Of a stretch of DNA of 37,503 bases, positions 1 through 7,752 are shown in pieces. Below the pieces are notes generated by a model. The model worked only from the letters and a program-made list of their open reading frames with translations. It was not told where the DNA came from and ran no database searches. A program made the translations under genes and the position numbers. The stretch is from a virus: positions 1 through 37,503 of the IMG/VR virus record IMGVR_UViG_3300032323_000557; one strand, written 5' to 3'. Position 1 is the stretch's first letter. Every line of letters starts with the position of its first letter.

Positions 1-40
1 ACTGCCTCGTCCTACTGAGGATCAATTAAATGCCGCTTAA
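1..40 (+). CDS. C-terminal end of XkdW-like tail protein (continues from the right end)
   Basis: These 40 bases are the last codons of the small gene that begins at 37260. Its complete copy ends at 37427, which corresponds to base 40 here. The frame ends in TAA at 38-40 and overlaps the start of the next gene at base 30. It is listed only to show that the molecule is open at an arbitrary point within this gene. Confidence 0.85.
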   Translation, partial: LPRPTEDQLNAA

Positions 41-116
41 ACTAAACAGCACAAGTGGTGGTAGCGTAACGCTTCAGGAGCCTACGACTGCTTCTAATAG
101 AACGCTGACTTTGCCT
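1..116. repeat. Terminal direct repeat, left copy
   Basis: These bases are identical to 37388-37503. The repeat lies inside coding sequence: the end of the XkdW-like gene and the beginning of the next fibre gene. That is what an assembly overlap of a circular or circularly permuted genome looks like. A genuine direct terminal repeat is also possible. One unit is 37,387 bp. Confidence 0.97.
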
Positions 117-485
117 GATGCTACTGGTACTGTTATTTATTCAGATGCCTCTGCTAATCTGCAATTTAACTCCGGTTACGGGTCAATAGCCACAGCTTAC
201 GGTTGCAGAGCATGGGTTAACTTTAATGGCACAGGCACAGTTGCTATTCGTGCTAGTGGCAATGTATCGAGCATTACGGATAACGGGACTAGCGACTATA
301 CAGTAAATTTCTCCGCAGCTATGCCTGATGCAAATTATTCAGCCAACATAACAAGCGATGGAAGCACATTTTCTGGTGTAAGAACAGACGTAGCACCAAC
401 AACATCAGCACTGCGATTTGTTGTTAGAACAGACACAGGTGGTTCTGTTGACTCAGCATATTGTTTAGTTTCAGTCTTCCGCTAA
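30..485 (+). CDS. Tail fibre / fibre-tip protein, 151 aa
   Basis: This is a short phage tail-fibre protein. The first 35 residues carry a Ser/Thr-rich segment with SVTLQEP and LTLPDATGTV, a linker seen at the start of many fibre-tip domains. The remainder (about residues 45-151) is Gly/Ser/Asn-rich, predicted beta-rich, and contains the CRAWVNFNGTG signature common in distal domains of phage fibres. It overlaps the stop of the upstream XkdW-like gene by 11 bases, so translation is probably coupled. It lies in a cassette of variable receptor-binding genes running from about 34444 through the junction to 2077. It is too short to be a full fibre and probably attaches to a longer one. Receptor specificity cannot be inferred. 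Confidence 0.7.
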   Translation: MPLKLNSTSGGSVTLQEPTTASNRTLTLPDATGTVIYSDASANLQFNSGYGSIATAYGCRAWVNFNGTGTVAIRASGNVSSITDNGTSDYTVNFSAAMPDANYSANITSDGSTFSGVRTDVAPTTSALRFVVRTDTGGSVDSAYCLVSVFR

Positions 486-498
486 CCAAGGACTAACC

Positions 499-690
499 AT
501 GAACTCAAGGATAATTTACCCAACAGATGACGGTGGAGTCGCTGTCATAGTTCCAGCCGCTGAGTGTGGCTTAACCATTGAAGAAATCGCTGCTAAAGAC
601 GTACCAGCAGGTAAGCCTTACGAGATCGTAGACGTAGCGGATATTCCTTCAGATCGTACATTTCGTGGAGCATGGACATGGGTCTCGTAA
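499..690 (+). CDS. Conserved small phage protein of the tail-fibre cassette, 63 aa
   Basis: This acidic protein contains GLTIEEIAAKDVP and ends DRTFRGAWTW. I recognise this general pattern from small genes that sit beside tail-fibre assembly genes in many phages, but no biochemical function is known to me. A GG-rich Shine-Dalgarno stretch is weak; the sequence before the ATG is CAAGGACTAACC. The 3' end overlaps the next gene by 19 bases, so the two are probably co-translated. A fibre chaperone or accessory role is inference from position. Confidence 0.65.
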   Translation: MNSRIIYPTDDGGVAVIVPAAECGLTIEEIAAKDVPAGKPYEIVDVADIPSDRTFRGAWTWVS

Positions 691-908
691 TCGACTTAAC
701 TAAAGCTAAGAACATTGGTCACGATATGCGTCGTGCTGCTAGGGATGAAGAATTCAAGCCTTACGACGAAGCTATAGCCAAGCAGATACCGGGTACAGAA
801 GGTGCAGAAGCGGCTCGTCAGGCTATCCGTGACAAGTACGCAGCTATTCAGACAAGTATTAACGCAGCAACGACACCTGACGAGATCAAAGCAGCATTGG
901 GGATTTAA
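672..908 (+). CDS. Putative tail-fibre assembly / chaperone protein, 78 aa
   Basis: This small, mostly helical protein has a C-terminal half (EAARQAIRDKYAAIQ, then ATTPDEIKAAL) that matches the helix-rich pattern of small tail-assembly accessory proteins found next to fibre genes. The start at 672 overlaps the previous gene, with GGAG a few bases upstream; ATG 678 is an alternative. The stop at 906-908 abuts the ATG of the large S74 fibre at 909, so the pair is presumably translated together. A chaperone role for that fibre is an inference from order. Confidence 0.6.
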   Translation: MDMGLVIDLTKAKNIGHDMRRAARDEEFKPYDEAIAKQIPGTEGAEAARQAIRDKYAAIQTSINAATTPDEIKAALGI

Positions 909-1838
909 ATGTCAACATTAAAGACGAACAATGTACAAGTTGGGCAATCTGTAACGGCTACAAATAACTTTACTATTTACCAGCCTTCTACTCCAGACGG
1001 TACAGTTCGTATTGGTGTTGGCAATAGTGGCGCTACGACAGCAGATGTTCTTACGGCTAATAGTTCAGGCAACGTTGGGGTTGGTACGAGTTCGCCCACC
1101 GCTAGGCTCCAACTTGTTAATTCATCTGCCAATTGCGGCGTAATCATTGATGGGCAAAACGCTACCGCTAGAGGGGCATTCATCAATCTCAAAAAAGGCG
1201 GAACTGATACTGCTTACATCGGGCAAGCAAGCGCAATTCTTGGTGGTGCGTCAACATCGAATGATTTGCTGTTGTGGGCAGACGGCTCTATTAATCAACT
1301 GTTCTACATTAACGGCACCGAACGCGCCCGTATCGATTCCAGCGGTAATCTGCTGGTTGGGACTACGAGTACGAGCAAAACGGCTCAAGGGGTTCATATT
1401 TATACTGGCACTGCCGATTTTGTAAGAGGCGCTGGTAATGATTGTCAGAATTTTTTCAACTCTGGCACTGGTACGCGAGTTGGTCAAATCATCGTAAACG
1501 CATCGACCACAACCTACTCCACCTCATCTGATTACCGCCTAAAAGAAGATGTGCTGCCGATGACAGGCGCACTCGCAAAGGTCGCTCAACTCAAGCCATG
1601 CACTTACAAATGGAAAGCAGACGGGTCTAACGGAGAAGGCTTTATTGCTCACGAGTTGCAAGCAGTCTGTCCAGATGCTGTGACCGGCGAGAAAGATGCG
1701 GTCGATAGCGAAGGTAACATCAAGCCACAAGGCATCGATACATCGTTCCTAGTAGCCACCCTGACGGCAGCCATTCAGGAGCAGCAAGCCATGATCGAAG
1801 AACTGAAGGCTAAAGTAGCCGTACTGGAGGCTAAGTAA
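909..1838 (+). CDS. Tail fibre/spike with C-terminal S74 intramolecular chaperone domain
   Basis: This is a 309-aa receptor-binding structural protein. Residues 1-200 are beta-rich fibre sequence, including the repeated phrase SSGN(V/L)xVGT that is typical of bacteriophage fibres. From about residue 206 the motif SSDYRLKEDV starts a peptidase_S74 / endosialidase-type intramolecular chaperone. It continues with LKPCTYKWK, GFIAHELQ and a C-terminal coiled coil (about residues 280-309). In characterised relatives this domain drives trimerisation and is then released by self-cleavage at the serine near its N-terminus. Cleavage here is inferred from the motif. The TAA stop shares its last A with the ATG of the next gene. 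Confidence 0.85.
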   Translation: MSTLKTNNVQVGQSVTATNNFTIYQPSTPDGTVRIGVGNSGATTADVLTANSSGNVGVGTSSPTARLQLVNSSANCGVIIDGQNATARGAFINLKKGGTDTAYIGQASAILGGASTSNDLLLWADGSINQLFYINGTERARIDSSGNLLVGTTSTSKTAQGVHIYTGTADFVRGAGNDCQNFFNSGTGTRVGQIIVNASTTTYSTSSDYRLKEDVLPMTGALAKVAQLKPCTYKWKADGSNGEGFIAHELQAVCPDAVTGEKDAVDSEGNIKPQGIDTSFLVATLTAAIQEQQAMIEELKAKVAVLEAK

Positions 1839-2077
1839 TGACGCCTGAACTGCAGAAATACTACGAAGATCGGTTCGCCATGATGACCCACCAGGGCTGG
1901 CGCGATCTGCTGGAAGATATTGACTTAATGGTAACGTCTTTGAACAATGTTGCTACAATTCAAGACGAAAAAGATTTACAATTTAAGAAGGGTGAGTTAT
2001 CTATTCTAAATTGGCTGAGAACCCTAAAACAGGTCAGCGAAGAGGCATACGAGGCACTCAATGAGAAAGATATTTGA
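1838..2077 (+). CDS. Small helical phage protein, 79 aa, unknown function
   Basis: The protein is acidic and almost entirely helical, with Trp-containing segments (HQGWRDLLEDID) and a second helix around KGELSILNWLRTLKQ. It starts on the last A of the preceding fibre stop codon (TAATG). Its end overlaps the next gene by 17 bases, which suggests translational coupling. I recognise similar short proteins in environmental podophage genomes between fibre and head genes but know of no assigned role. Confidence 0.65.
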   Translation: MTPELQKYYEDRFAMMTHQGWRDLLEDIDLMVTSLNNVATIQDEKDLQFKKGELSILNWLRTLKQVSEEAYEALNEKDI

Positions 2078-2288
2078 ATTTCTCTGCGAAAGCGGAGAGC
2101 GCATTGAACGGTTTACCGAATACGAGGATAAACTCGTTAGTTGTAATTGCGGCAAGACAGCCCGCCGCACCATATCTGCACCGGCGTTTAAATTGGAAGG
2201 GTGGTCGGGAGCGTTTCCTACAGCTCACGCAAAGTTTGATAAAAGCCACCGAGACAAGCTAAAATCCGAGCAGAAGGCGAACAGATAA
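2061..2288 (+). CDS. Small zinc-ribbon-like protein, 75 aa
   Basis: The beginning (IFEFLCESGERIERFT) and the later Cys pair CNCG at about residues 29-31 resemble the FmdB-type small zinc-ribbon family. Only three clear metal-ligand cysteines are visible (one in CES, two in CNC), so a complete four-Cys site is not evident. The C-terminal third is basic (KSHRDKLKSEQK). The gene begins inside the 3' end of the previous gene and is followed by a 64-base gap before the scaffold gene. Function is unknown; zinc or nucleic-acid binding is inference. Confidence 0.6.
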   Translation: MRKIFEFLCESGERIERFTEYEDKLVSCNCGKTARRTISAPAFKLEGWSGAFPTAHAKFDKSHRDKLKSEQKANR

Positions 2289-2352
2289 GCAGAAATGCCC
2301 TGTTCATGTTTAATCCTGAGAACCAAAAGATGGCAGGAAAAGGAACTTCGAC

Positions 2353-3111
2353 ATGTTGATTGACAAAGAACCAGAGATGCCTAGTGAGTTAGAGGCAGAG
2401 GAAGCAAAACTACCTGATTACGCAGCGCCAGAGATACCCGAATTGCCCGACCGCTATCGCGGTAAGTCGATTGAGGATGTCGTCAAGATGCACCAAGAGG
2501 CCGAAAAGGTCATTGGTCGCCAGGCGCAGGAAGTCGGGGAAGTGCGAAAACTTGCCGATGAGCTAATTAAGCAAAATCTCTCGTCAAAATCTCAACCTGT
2601 TGAACAGGTAGAGCCTGAAGTAGACTTTTTTGATGACCCTAAAAAGGCGATTCAGAGGACTGTTGAGACACATCCGGACGTTATCGCTGCCCGCCAAGCG
2701 GGTGTCGAGTTCCAACGGATGCAAACGCAGCAACGCTTGGCTAAAGAGCACCCTGATTTCATGGAAATCAGTGCCGACAAGGACTTTGAGACGTGGATTA
2801 AATCATCTCAGGTACGACTCGAGCTTTATACGCGGGCAGATGCGAAGTTTGATTTCGATGCGGCCAATGAATTGTTAACCACCTACAAGCAGTTGCGTGG
2901 CATTAAGCAAAAGCAGGTAGAGCAATCCGGTAAGGAGGCTCGCCAGCAGTCGCTAAAAGCAGCGCAAGTGGATACGGGGGGTACCGGGGAGAGTTCGAAA
3001 CGTGTCTACCGCAGAGCTGACCTTATTCGGCTGAAAATGACCGATCCAGCTCGCTACGATGCACTGTCCGACGAAATTATGGCGGCGTATGCAGAGGGCC
3101 GGGTCAAATAA
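2353..3111 (+). CDS. Putative capsid scaffolding protein, 252 aa
   Basis: The protein is highly charged, helical and lacks hydrophobic segments. It has an acidic Pro/Glu N-terminus, a predicted coiled coil at about residues 35-80 (DVVKMHQEAEKVIGRQA), and a basic C-terminal region that ends near an Arg/Lys helix (SSKRVYRRADLIRLK). This composition and the position directly before the major capsid gene are the hallmarks of phage scaffolding proteins, which template procapsid assembly and are lost before maturation. The gap to the capsid gene is 26 bases and contains that gene's Shine-Dalgarno sequence. No protease motif was seen. Confidence 0.75.
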   Translation: MLIDKEPEMPSELEAEEAKLPDYAAPEIPELPDRYRGKSIEDVVKMHQEAEKVIGRQAQEVGEVRKLADELIKQNLSSKSQPVEQVEPEVDFFDDPKKAIQRTVETHPDVIAARQAGVEFQRMQTQQRLAKEHPDFMEISADKDFETWIKSSQVRLELYTRADAKFDFDAANELLTTYKQLRGIKQKQVEQSGKEARQQSLKAAQVDTGGTGESSKRVYRRADLIRLKMTDPARYDALSDEIMAAYAEGRVK

Positions 3112-3137
3112 TTTACTTTTGATTTTAGGAGCTAGAC

Positions 3138-4112
3138 ATGGCTAATACCGCATTTTCCCCAGCAAACAGTGTAACAACAACAACTTCGGCAACGTTCATC
3201 CCAGAAATTTGGAGTGACGAGATCGTTGCGGCCTACAAAAAGAACCTCGTTCTGGCCAACATCGTCATGAAGATGAACTTCAAGGGCAAGAAAGGTGACA
3301 CCGTTCACATTCCTGCACCAACCCGTGGCTCCGCATCGCGTAAAGTGGCTACAGATGCCGTCACGCTGATCGCTGCAACTGAGTCTGAAGTTCAGGTGCT
3401 GATCAACCAGCACTACGAGTACAGCCGTCTGATCGAAGACATCGTCGAAGCCCAGGCTCTGAACTCGCTGCGTCAGTTCTACACCAGCGACGCTGGCTAC
3501 GCTTTGGCTCGTCAGGTTGATACCGACCTGATCCGCCTTGGTCGTGCTTTCAATGGCGCAACCGTTGGCACCGACGACTACGCAACCAGCAACACCACCA
3601 CCAAGGCTTTCATTGGTTCGGACGGCACGACTGCGTACAACAGCACCAGCTCCAACGCTGCTGCGCTGACTGACGTTGCTATCCGTCGTACCATCCAGCG
3701 TCTGGATGACAACGACACCCCAATGGACGGTCGTTTCTTCATCATCCCACCATCAAGCCGTAACACGCTGATGGGTCTGGCTCGCTACACCGAACAGGCA
3801 TTTGTCGGCGACGGCAATGCTATTCGTAACGGCGAGATCGGCAATCTGTACGGTATCCCTGTGTTCGTGACTTCCAACGCCGACACTGGCGCTGGTAACT
3901 CGGGCGCTGACCGTATCTGCTTGATGGGTCACAAAGAGTCGATGGTATTGGTTGAGCAGATGGGCGTTCGTTCGCAGACTCAGTACAAGCAGGAATACCT
4001 GGGCACGCTGTTCACCTCCGACATGCTCTACGGTGTCAAGGCGATGCGTACTGCTGCAACCGTCGGCGCTGCGACATCGTCGTCGGCCTTTGCACTGGCT
4101 GTTCCAGCCTAA
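3138..4112 (+). CDS. Major capsid protein, 324 aa
   Basis: This forms the icosahedral shell. The N-terminus (AFSPANSV, then FIPEIWSDEIVAAYKKNLVLANIV) and the helical stretch ending RQVDTDLIRLG are typical of coat proteins of T7/P22-scale podophages. An HK97-type fold is expected from the family, not visible directly. The gene has a strong Shine-Dalgarno (TTAGGAGCTAGAC before ATG). It shows markedly biased, GC-richer codon use than its neighbours, as expected for the most highly expressed gene. It is followed at once by an intrinsic terminator. Position after the scaffold supports the call. Confidence 0.88.
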   Translation: MANTAFSPANSVTTTTSATFIPEIWSDEIVAAYKKNLVLANIVMKMNFKGKKGDTVHIPAPTRGSASRKVATDAVTLIAATESEVQVLINQHYEYSRLIEDIVEAQALNSLRQFYTSDAGYALARQVDTDLIRLGRAFNGATVGTDDYATSNTTTKAFIGSDGTTAYNSTSSNAAALTDVAIRRTIQRLDDNDTPMDGRFFIIPPSSRNTLMGLARYTEQAFVGDGNAIRNGEIGNLYGIPVFVTSNADTGAGNSGADRICLMGHKESMVLVEQMGVRSQTQYKQEYLGTLFTSDMLYGVKAMRTAATVGAATSSSAFALAVPA

Positions 4113-4118
4113 TTAAAC

Positions 4119-4143
4119 TCCCCGGCTTCGGCCGGGGGTTTTT
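4119..4143 (+). terminator. Intrinsic terminator after the capsid gene
   Basis: A 7-bp GC-rich stem (4120-4126 with 4131-4137) closes on a very stable TTCG tetraloop and is followed by five Ts. It begins seven bases after the capsid stop. It probably sets a boundary so that capsid mRNA is made in excess over the downstream genes. Confidence 0.88.
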
Positions 4144-4163
4144 AACCTAATTAGGAGAACTTC

Positions 4164-4490
4164 ATGGCAAATGCAACTTCCGTCGTGGTTCGGGCTGGCA
4201 ATGACCAGTTCCGTGGCCTCTACACCAATACTTTTCTTGTCCGTGCAACGCTAGACGCCGATAATTTGGCTGATGGCGCAGGTGATACCGATACCGTAGC
4301 TGTCCCTGGCGTAGCCTTGGGCGATATGGTGCTGTCGGCTTCGTTGGCGGTTGATGTGGCGGGTCTGATCGTGACCGCCTACGTCAGTGCTGCTAACGTG
4401 GTCAGTATCCGTTTCCAAAACGAAACCGGCGCTGAAGTCAATTTGGCTTCCGCTACACTTCGTTTGGTCGTAGTACGTTCATTGGCGTAA
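4164..4490 (+). CDS. Small virion-type beta-rich protein, 108 aa (decoration-like)
   Basis: This Ala/Val/Thr-rich protein has no charge clusters and is predicted mostly beta strand. It starts MANATSVVVRAGNDQFRG and has a good AGGAG upstream. Its location directly after the capsid gene, between two intrinsic terminators, suggests a high-copy virion component such as a head decoration or minor head protein. That assignment is inference; no named family was recognised. Confidence 0.6.
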   Translation: MANATSVVVRAGNDQFRGLYTNTFLVRATLDADNLADGAGDTDTVAVPGVALGDMVLSASLAVDVAGLIVTAYVSAANVVSIRFQNETGAEVNLASATLRLVVVRSLA

Positions 4491-4516
4491 AAATTGGGGG
4501 CGCAAGCCCCCAATTT
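4491..4516 (+). terminator. Strong hairpin, probable intrinsic terminator
   Basis: A perfect 11-bp stem (4491-4501 with 4506-4516) closes on a GCAA tetraloop and starts immediately after the stop codon of the previous gene. The downstream T-run is short (three Ts), so termination may be partial or the hairpin may protect the upstream mRNA 3' end. Together with 4119-4143 it isolates the 108-aa gene. Confidence 0.75.
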
Positions 4517-4532
4517 GCCGTTCGGAGGTTTT

Positions 4533-4736
4533 GTGGCGACTTTCAAATGCTTGACCAGTGGCCAGACGGTCACGTTTATCTATCAGCACGACATCGACAG
4601 CATGAAAGGCCATCAAGGCTACGTGCGTATCGATGTGGCAGAAGACCAGCAGGAAGAAACGCCGGTGGTAATTAACTTAACACCCCCGACCAAACGGCAG
4701 GGGCGGCCAAGGAAAATAGACAATGTCGGAAATTGA
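4533..4736 (+). CDS. Small protein with AT-hook-like motif, 67 aa
   Basis: The GTG at 4533 is chosen because GGAGG at 4524-4528 precedes it, whereas an upstream TTG at 4494 lies inside a terminator stem. The N-terminal half is beta-like (TFKCLTSGQTVTFIY). The C-terminus has KRQGRPRK, a sequence resembling the minor-groove-binding AT-hook (core GRP flanked by basic residues). The gene overlaps the next by 14 bases. DNA binding is an inference from that short motif; otherwise the function is unknown. Confidence 0.6.
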   Translation: MATFKCLTSGQTVTFIYQHDIDSMKGHQGYVRIDVAEDQQEETPVVINLTPPTKRQGRPRKIDNVGN

Positions 4737-4932
4737 TCCAAGAGAATTTGGCAAACTAGAGGCGCAGGTGGAATCATTGCAAGCAGAAGTTCATGGCCTG
4801 CGGGACGACGTCAAGCAGCTACTAGAAATGGCCAATAAGTCCAAAGGTGGGTTTTGGATGGGTATGACTATCGCCTCTACACTGGGCGGTGTACTGACTT
4901 TTGTTGCGGATAGACTACTTTTAAAGGGGTGA
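4723..4932 (+). CDS. Small coiled-coil membrane protein, 69 aa (XhlA/holin-like architecture)
   Basis: Residues 8-40 form a heptad-rich coiled coil (LEAQVESLQAEVHGLRDDVKQ). They are followed by a single membrane segment at about residues 44-66 (FWMGMTIASTLGGVLTFVA). This layout is shared with XhlA-type haemolysin/holin accessory proteins. The gene is far from the lysis cassette, so a virion or membrane-anchoring role is equally possible. The start overlaps the preceding gene and AAGGA lies upstream. Confidence that it is a gene is high; the role is unsettled. Confidence 0.65.
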   Translation: MSEIDPREFGKLEAQVESLQAEVHGLRDDVKQLLEMANKSKGGFWMGMTIASTLGGVLTFVADRLLLKG

Positions 4933-4936
4933 CATC

Positions 4937-5101
4937 ATGCCAATGGTTGACGGAAAGAAGTACCCATACACAAAAAAGGGCAAGCAGGAAGCTGCTTCAG
5001 CCAAGATCAGCAAACTGCGCAAAGAAGGCTATCCGCAGAAACAGGCCGTAGCGATTGGTCTTAGCATGGCCGGCATGGCCAAGAAAAAGGCCAAGAAATG
5101 A
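4937..5101 (+). CDS. Very small lysine-rich protein, 54 aa
   Basis: The ORF begins MPMVDGKKYPYTKKGK and ends MAKKKAKK; about a quarter of residues are Lys. It resembles the short basic proteins annotated as DUF6496-like in phages, though I cannot confirm this. Shine-Dalgarno AAAGGGG precedes the ATG, and the stop overlaps the next start as ATGA. The strong positive charge suggests nucleic-acid binding or packaging with the genome; this is inference. Confidence 0.65.
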   Translation: MPMVDGKKYPYTKKGKQEAASAKISKLRKEGYPQKQAVAIGLSMAGMAKKKAKK

Positions 5102-5250
5102 AGGCCGGCTTGTACGCCAATATCAACGCCAAACGTAAGCGTATCGAGGCTGGGTCTGGCGAGAAGATGAGAAAACCTGGCTCCAAAGGCGCGCCGACTG
5201 CCGCCGCGTTTAAGGAGTCTGCTAAAACAGCTAAACCGAGGAAAAAATGA
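5098..5250 (+). CDS. Very small basic protein, 50 aa
   Basis: The protein contains GLYANINAKRKRIEAGSGEKM and a KPGSKGAPT stretch and ends KPRKK. Both ends are coupled to neighbours through ATGA overlaps (5098-5101 and 5247-5250), which strongly supports translation. I recognise this composition from uncharacterised proteins in environmental podophages, with no known role. It is the second of three consecutive basic proteins. Confidence 0.65.
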   Translation: MKAGLYANINAKRKRIEAGSGEKMRKPGSKGAPTAAAFKESAKTAKPRKK

Positions 5251-5549
5251 AGACACCCGCTTGGCAAAGAAAAGCCGGTCAAAATGCAAAAGGCGGCTTG
5301 AATGCCAAGGGCAGGGAGTCTTATAATGCAACAACTGGGGGAAACCTCAAAGCGCCGGTGAAATCCGGCGACAACCCACGACGAGCTTCTTTTCTTGCCA
5401 GGATGGGCGGCATGCCCGGTCCAGAGCGTGTAGACGGTAAGCCTACCCGGCTGCTGTTGTCCCTAAACGCTTGGGGCGCTACATCCAAGGCAGATGCAAA
5501 GGTAAAAGCTAAAGCTATCTCCGCAAGGAATAAGGCGAAAAGCAAATGA
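5247..5549 (+). CDS. DUF6321-like basic protein, 100 aa
   Basis: The sequence pattern WQRKAGQNAKGGLNAKGRESYN, TGGNLKAPV, FLARMGGMPGP and KPTRLLLSLNAWG matches the DUF6321 family as I remember it, which is widespread in phages and has no assigned function. It is strongly basic, with a Lys/Ala-rich tail. It is coupled by ATGA overlaps to the gene before and to the adaptor gene after. The location between capsid and connector genes suggests a virion or DNA-packaging role. Confidence 0.7.
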   Translation: MKTPAWQRKAGQNAKGGLNAKGRESYNATTGGNLKAPVKSGDNPRRASFLARMGGMPGPERVDGKPTRLLLSLNAWGATSKADAKVKAKAISARNKAKSK

Positions 5550-6196
5550 CCTACCTAGAACTCGTCAACGATGTCTTAGCTCGCCTGCGAGAGCAGCAAG
5601 TGACGACCGTTAACCTGACTAATTACTCCTCCCTTGTAGGGAAGTTCGTCAATGACGCCAAGCGCCAGATCGAGGACGCCTACGACTGGAACGCGCTGGG
5701 CCAAGAAATTACCGTCACCACATCCGGCAGCGTTTACGAGTATTCGTTGACTGGCGCCGGGCAGAAATTCCGCGTTACCAGCGACCCACTAAACATTACC
5801 AGCAACGTCATCATGGAGGTGATTACCGTCTCCGATATGCGCCGCAAGCAAAACCTGCAACCGCAAGTGACCGCTGTTCCGAATCAATATTGCTTTGAGG
5901 GTGTCGATAACAACGGCGACGCCAAGGTGCAGCTGTGGGGCCGTCCTGACGGCGTCTACACCATCAAGTTTTTCGTGTCCGTACCGCAAGCCGTGTTGAC
6001 TTCGGATTCAACGTCAGTGTTGGTTCCTGACGTGCTGGTGGCGCAGAACGCCTACGCCCGCGCCTTGGTTGAGCGCGGCGAGGATGGCGGTCTGAACTCG
6101 TCAGAAGCCTACGCGCTGTATAAAGCAATGCTGTCTGACTACATTGCTTTGGAAGCCACACGGTTCCCAGAGATGCAGGAGTTCTACGCCTCATGA
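5546..6196 (+). CDS. Head-tail adaptor protein, 216 aa
   Basis: The N-terminal helices (YLELVNDVLARLREQ, then VGKFVNDAKRQIEDAYDWNAL) followed by a beta domain are the pattern of podovirus adaptor proteins such as those of SU10- and P22-like phages. These form a dodecamer beneath the portal. The size is usual for that family. It is coupled by four-base overlaps to both neighbours and directly precedes the nozzle gene, the expected order. The family call is by memory of the pattern, not a search. Confidence 0.72.
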   Translation: MTYLELVNDVLARLREQQVTTVNLTNYSSLVGKFVNDAKRQIEDAYDWNALGQEITVTTSGSVYEYSLTGAGQKFRVTSDPLNITSNVIMEVITVSDMRRKQNLQPQVTAVPNQYCFEGVDNNGDAKVQLWGRPDGVYTIKFFVSVPQAVLTSDSTSVLVPDVLVAQNAYARALVERGEDGGLNSSEAYALYKAMLSDYIALEATRFPEMQEFYAS

Positions 6197-7752
6197 GCCA
6201 GCCACTGCGCATTGATACGATCTCGGCGCCAGGCTTTTACGGCCTGAACACCCAAGATTCGCCGCTTGATTTGAACGCTGGTTTTGCCCTAGAGGCGACC
6301 AACTGCGTTATCGATCAGTACGGCCGTGTCGGTGCCCGCCAAGGTTGGTCAAGACTTAACAGCAGCTCCGGCAATCTGGGCGCGAACGATCCGGGCGTCA
6401 TCCATGAGCTGGTGGTCGCTGACGGCACCTACACAATTCTGTTTGCCGGCAATAACAAGATTTTTAAGCTCGATGGCAGCAATGCAGTTGTCGAGTTGAC
6501 CTACGGGGGAGGGGGTACCGCCCCAACGATCACCGCCAACAACTGGCAATGCGCCTCACTTAACAGCATCACGTATTTCTTCCAGACGGGGCATGACCCG
6601 CTGATCTACGATCCGGCGGTTAGCACCACGACCTACCGCCGCGTCAGTGAGAAGACAGGATATGCAGGCACGGTACCGTCTGGCAATATCGTCATTTCGG
6701 CCTACGGTCGTCTGTGGATCGCCAACACTGCGTCGGACAAACAGACGTTGACGTTCTCTGACTTGCTGGCTGGCCACATCTATACGGGCGGCACATCCGG
6801 TACGTTGAATGTGAATAACGTATGGCCTGCGGGTCCAGACGAGATTGTCGGCTTGGCCGCGCACAACAATTTTCTGATCATCTTTGGTAAGCGCCAGATT
6901 CTGGTTTACCAGGGCGCGACAGCACCGGCGACTATGTCGCTAAACGACACGGTAGTCGGCATTGGCTGCATTTCGCGTGACTCGATCCAGCCTACGGCAA
7001 CGGACGTCTTCTTCTTGTCTAACAGCGGTGTGCGCTCGTTGATGCGCACGATCCAAGAGAAGTCAGCGCCGTTTCGTGACATCAGTAAGAACGTGCGTAA
7101 CGACTTAATGGGGATCGTTGCCGGCGAGACGCAGGCTAATATCAAGGCAGTGTATTCGGAAGTTAACGCGTTTTATCTGCTGACGTTGCCAACTAACCAG
7201 TCTGTCTACGTGTTTGATACGCGGGGTTATCTTCAGGATGGTTCCGCTAGAGTCACGCAGTGGACGTCGATTACGCCATCAGCTTTGCTGTCACGCCGTA
7301 ATGGGGACTTGCTACTTGGGCAGACCGGCTACATTGGGAAGTACGGCACGTATTTAGATGACGCAGCCGAGTATCGATTCCAGTATTACACCAATCACAG
7401 CGACTTAGGTGACCAGAGCATCACGTCCATATTGAAGCGCATCGGCGTTATCGTCATTGGTGGCACAAACCAATTTGTGACGATCAAATGGGGTTTCGAT
7501 TTTAACGAGAACTATCTGTCGCAAAACACGCAGATCCCCACGCAGGCCGTGTCTGAATACGGAGTGGCCGAATATGGCGCTAATGGCGTTCCTGTTGCGC
7601 AGTATGCCGACGGTATTGCACTACAAACGCTATATGCGCAAGGTACGGGTTCTGGTCGCATTGTTCAAACAGGCTACGAGGCTGACATCAATTCTTCGGC
7701 GCTGTCGATTCAAAAAATTGAAATTCTGTCGAAAAACGGAAGGGTGACATGA
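6193..7752 (+). CDS. Tail nozzle / tubular protein, 519 aa
   Basis: This long, beta-rich protein repeatedly alternates short strands with Asn/Asp/Gly turns, for example LWIANTASDKQTLTFSD and FLIIFGKRQILVYQG. This is the beta-propeller-like pattern of podovirus nozzle proteins (P22 gp10 / T7 gp12 type, SU10 nozzle). These hexamerise beneath the adaptor and hold the fibres. It begins on the stop of the adaptor (ATGA) and ends on the start of the collar-type fibre (ATGA). Length is in the family range for short-tailed phages. Confidence 0.75.
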   Translation: MSQPLRIDTISAPGFYGLNTQDSPLDLNAGFALEATNCVIDQYGRVGARQGWSRLNSSSGNLGANDPGVIHELVVADGTYTILFAGNNKIFKLDGSNAVVELTYGGGGTAPTITANNWQCASLNSITYFFQTGHDPLIYDPAVSTTTYRRVSEKTGYAGTVPSGNIVISAYGRLWIANTASDKQTLTFSDLLAGHIYTGGTSGTLNVNNVWPAGPDEIVGLAAHNNFLIIFGKRQILVYQGATAPATMSLNDTVVGIGCISRDSIQPTATDVFFLSNSGVRSLMRTIQEKSAPFRDISKNVRNDLMGIVAGETQANIKAVYSEVNAFYLLTLPTNQSVYVFDTRGYLQDGSARVTQWTSITPSALLSRRNGDLLLGQTGYIGKYGTYLDDAAEYRFQYYTNHSDLGDQSITSILKRIGVIVIGGTNQFVTIKWGFDFNENYLSQNTQIPTQAVSEYGVAEYGANGVPVAQYADGIALQTLYAQGTGSGRIVQTGYEADINSSALSIQKIEILSKNGRVT

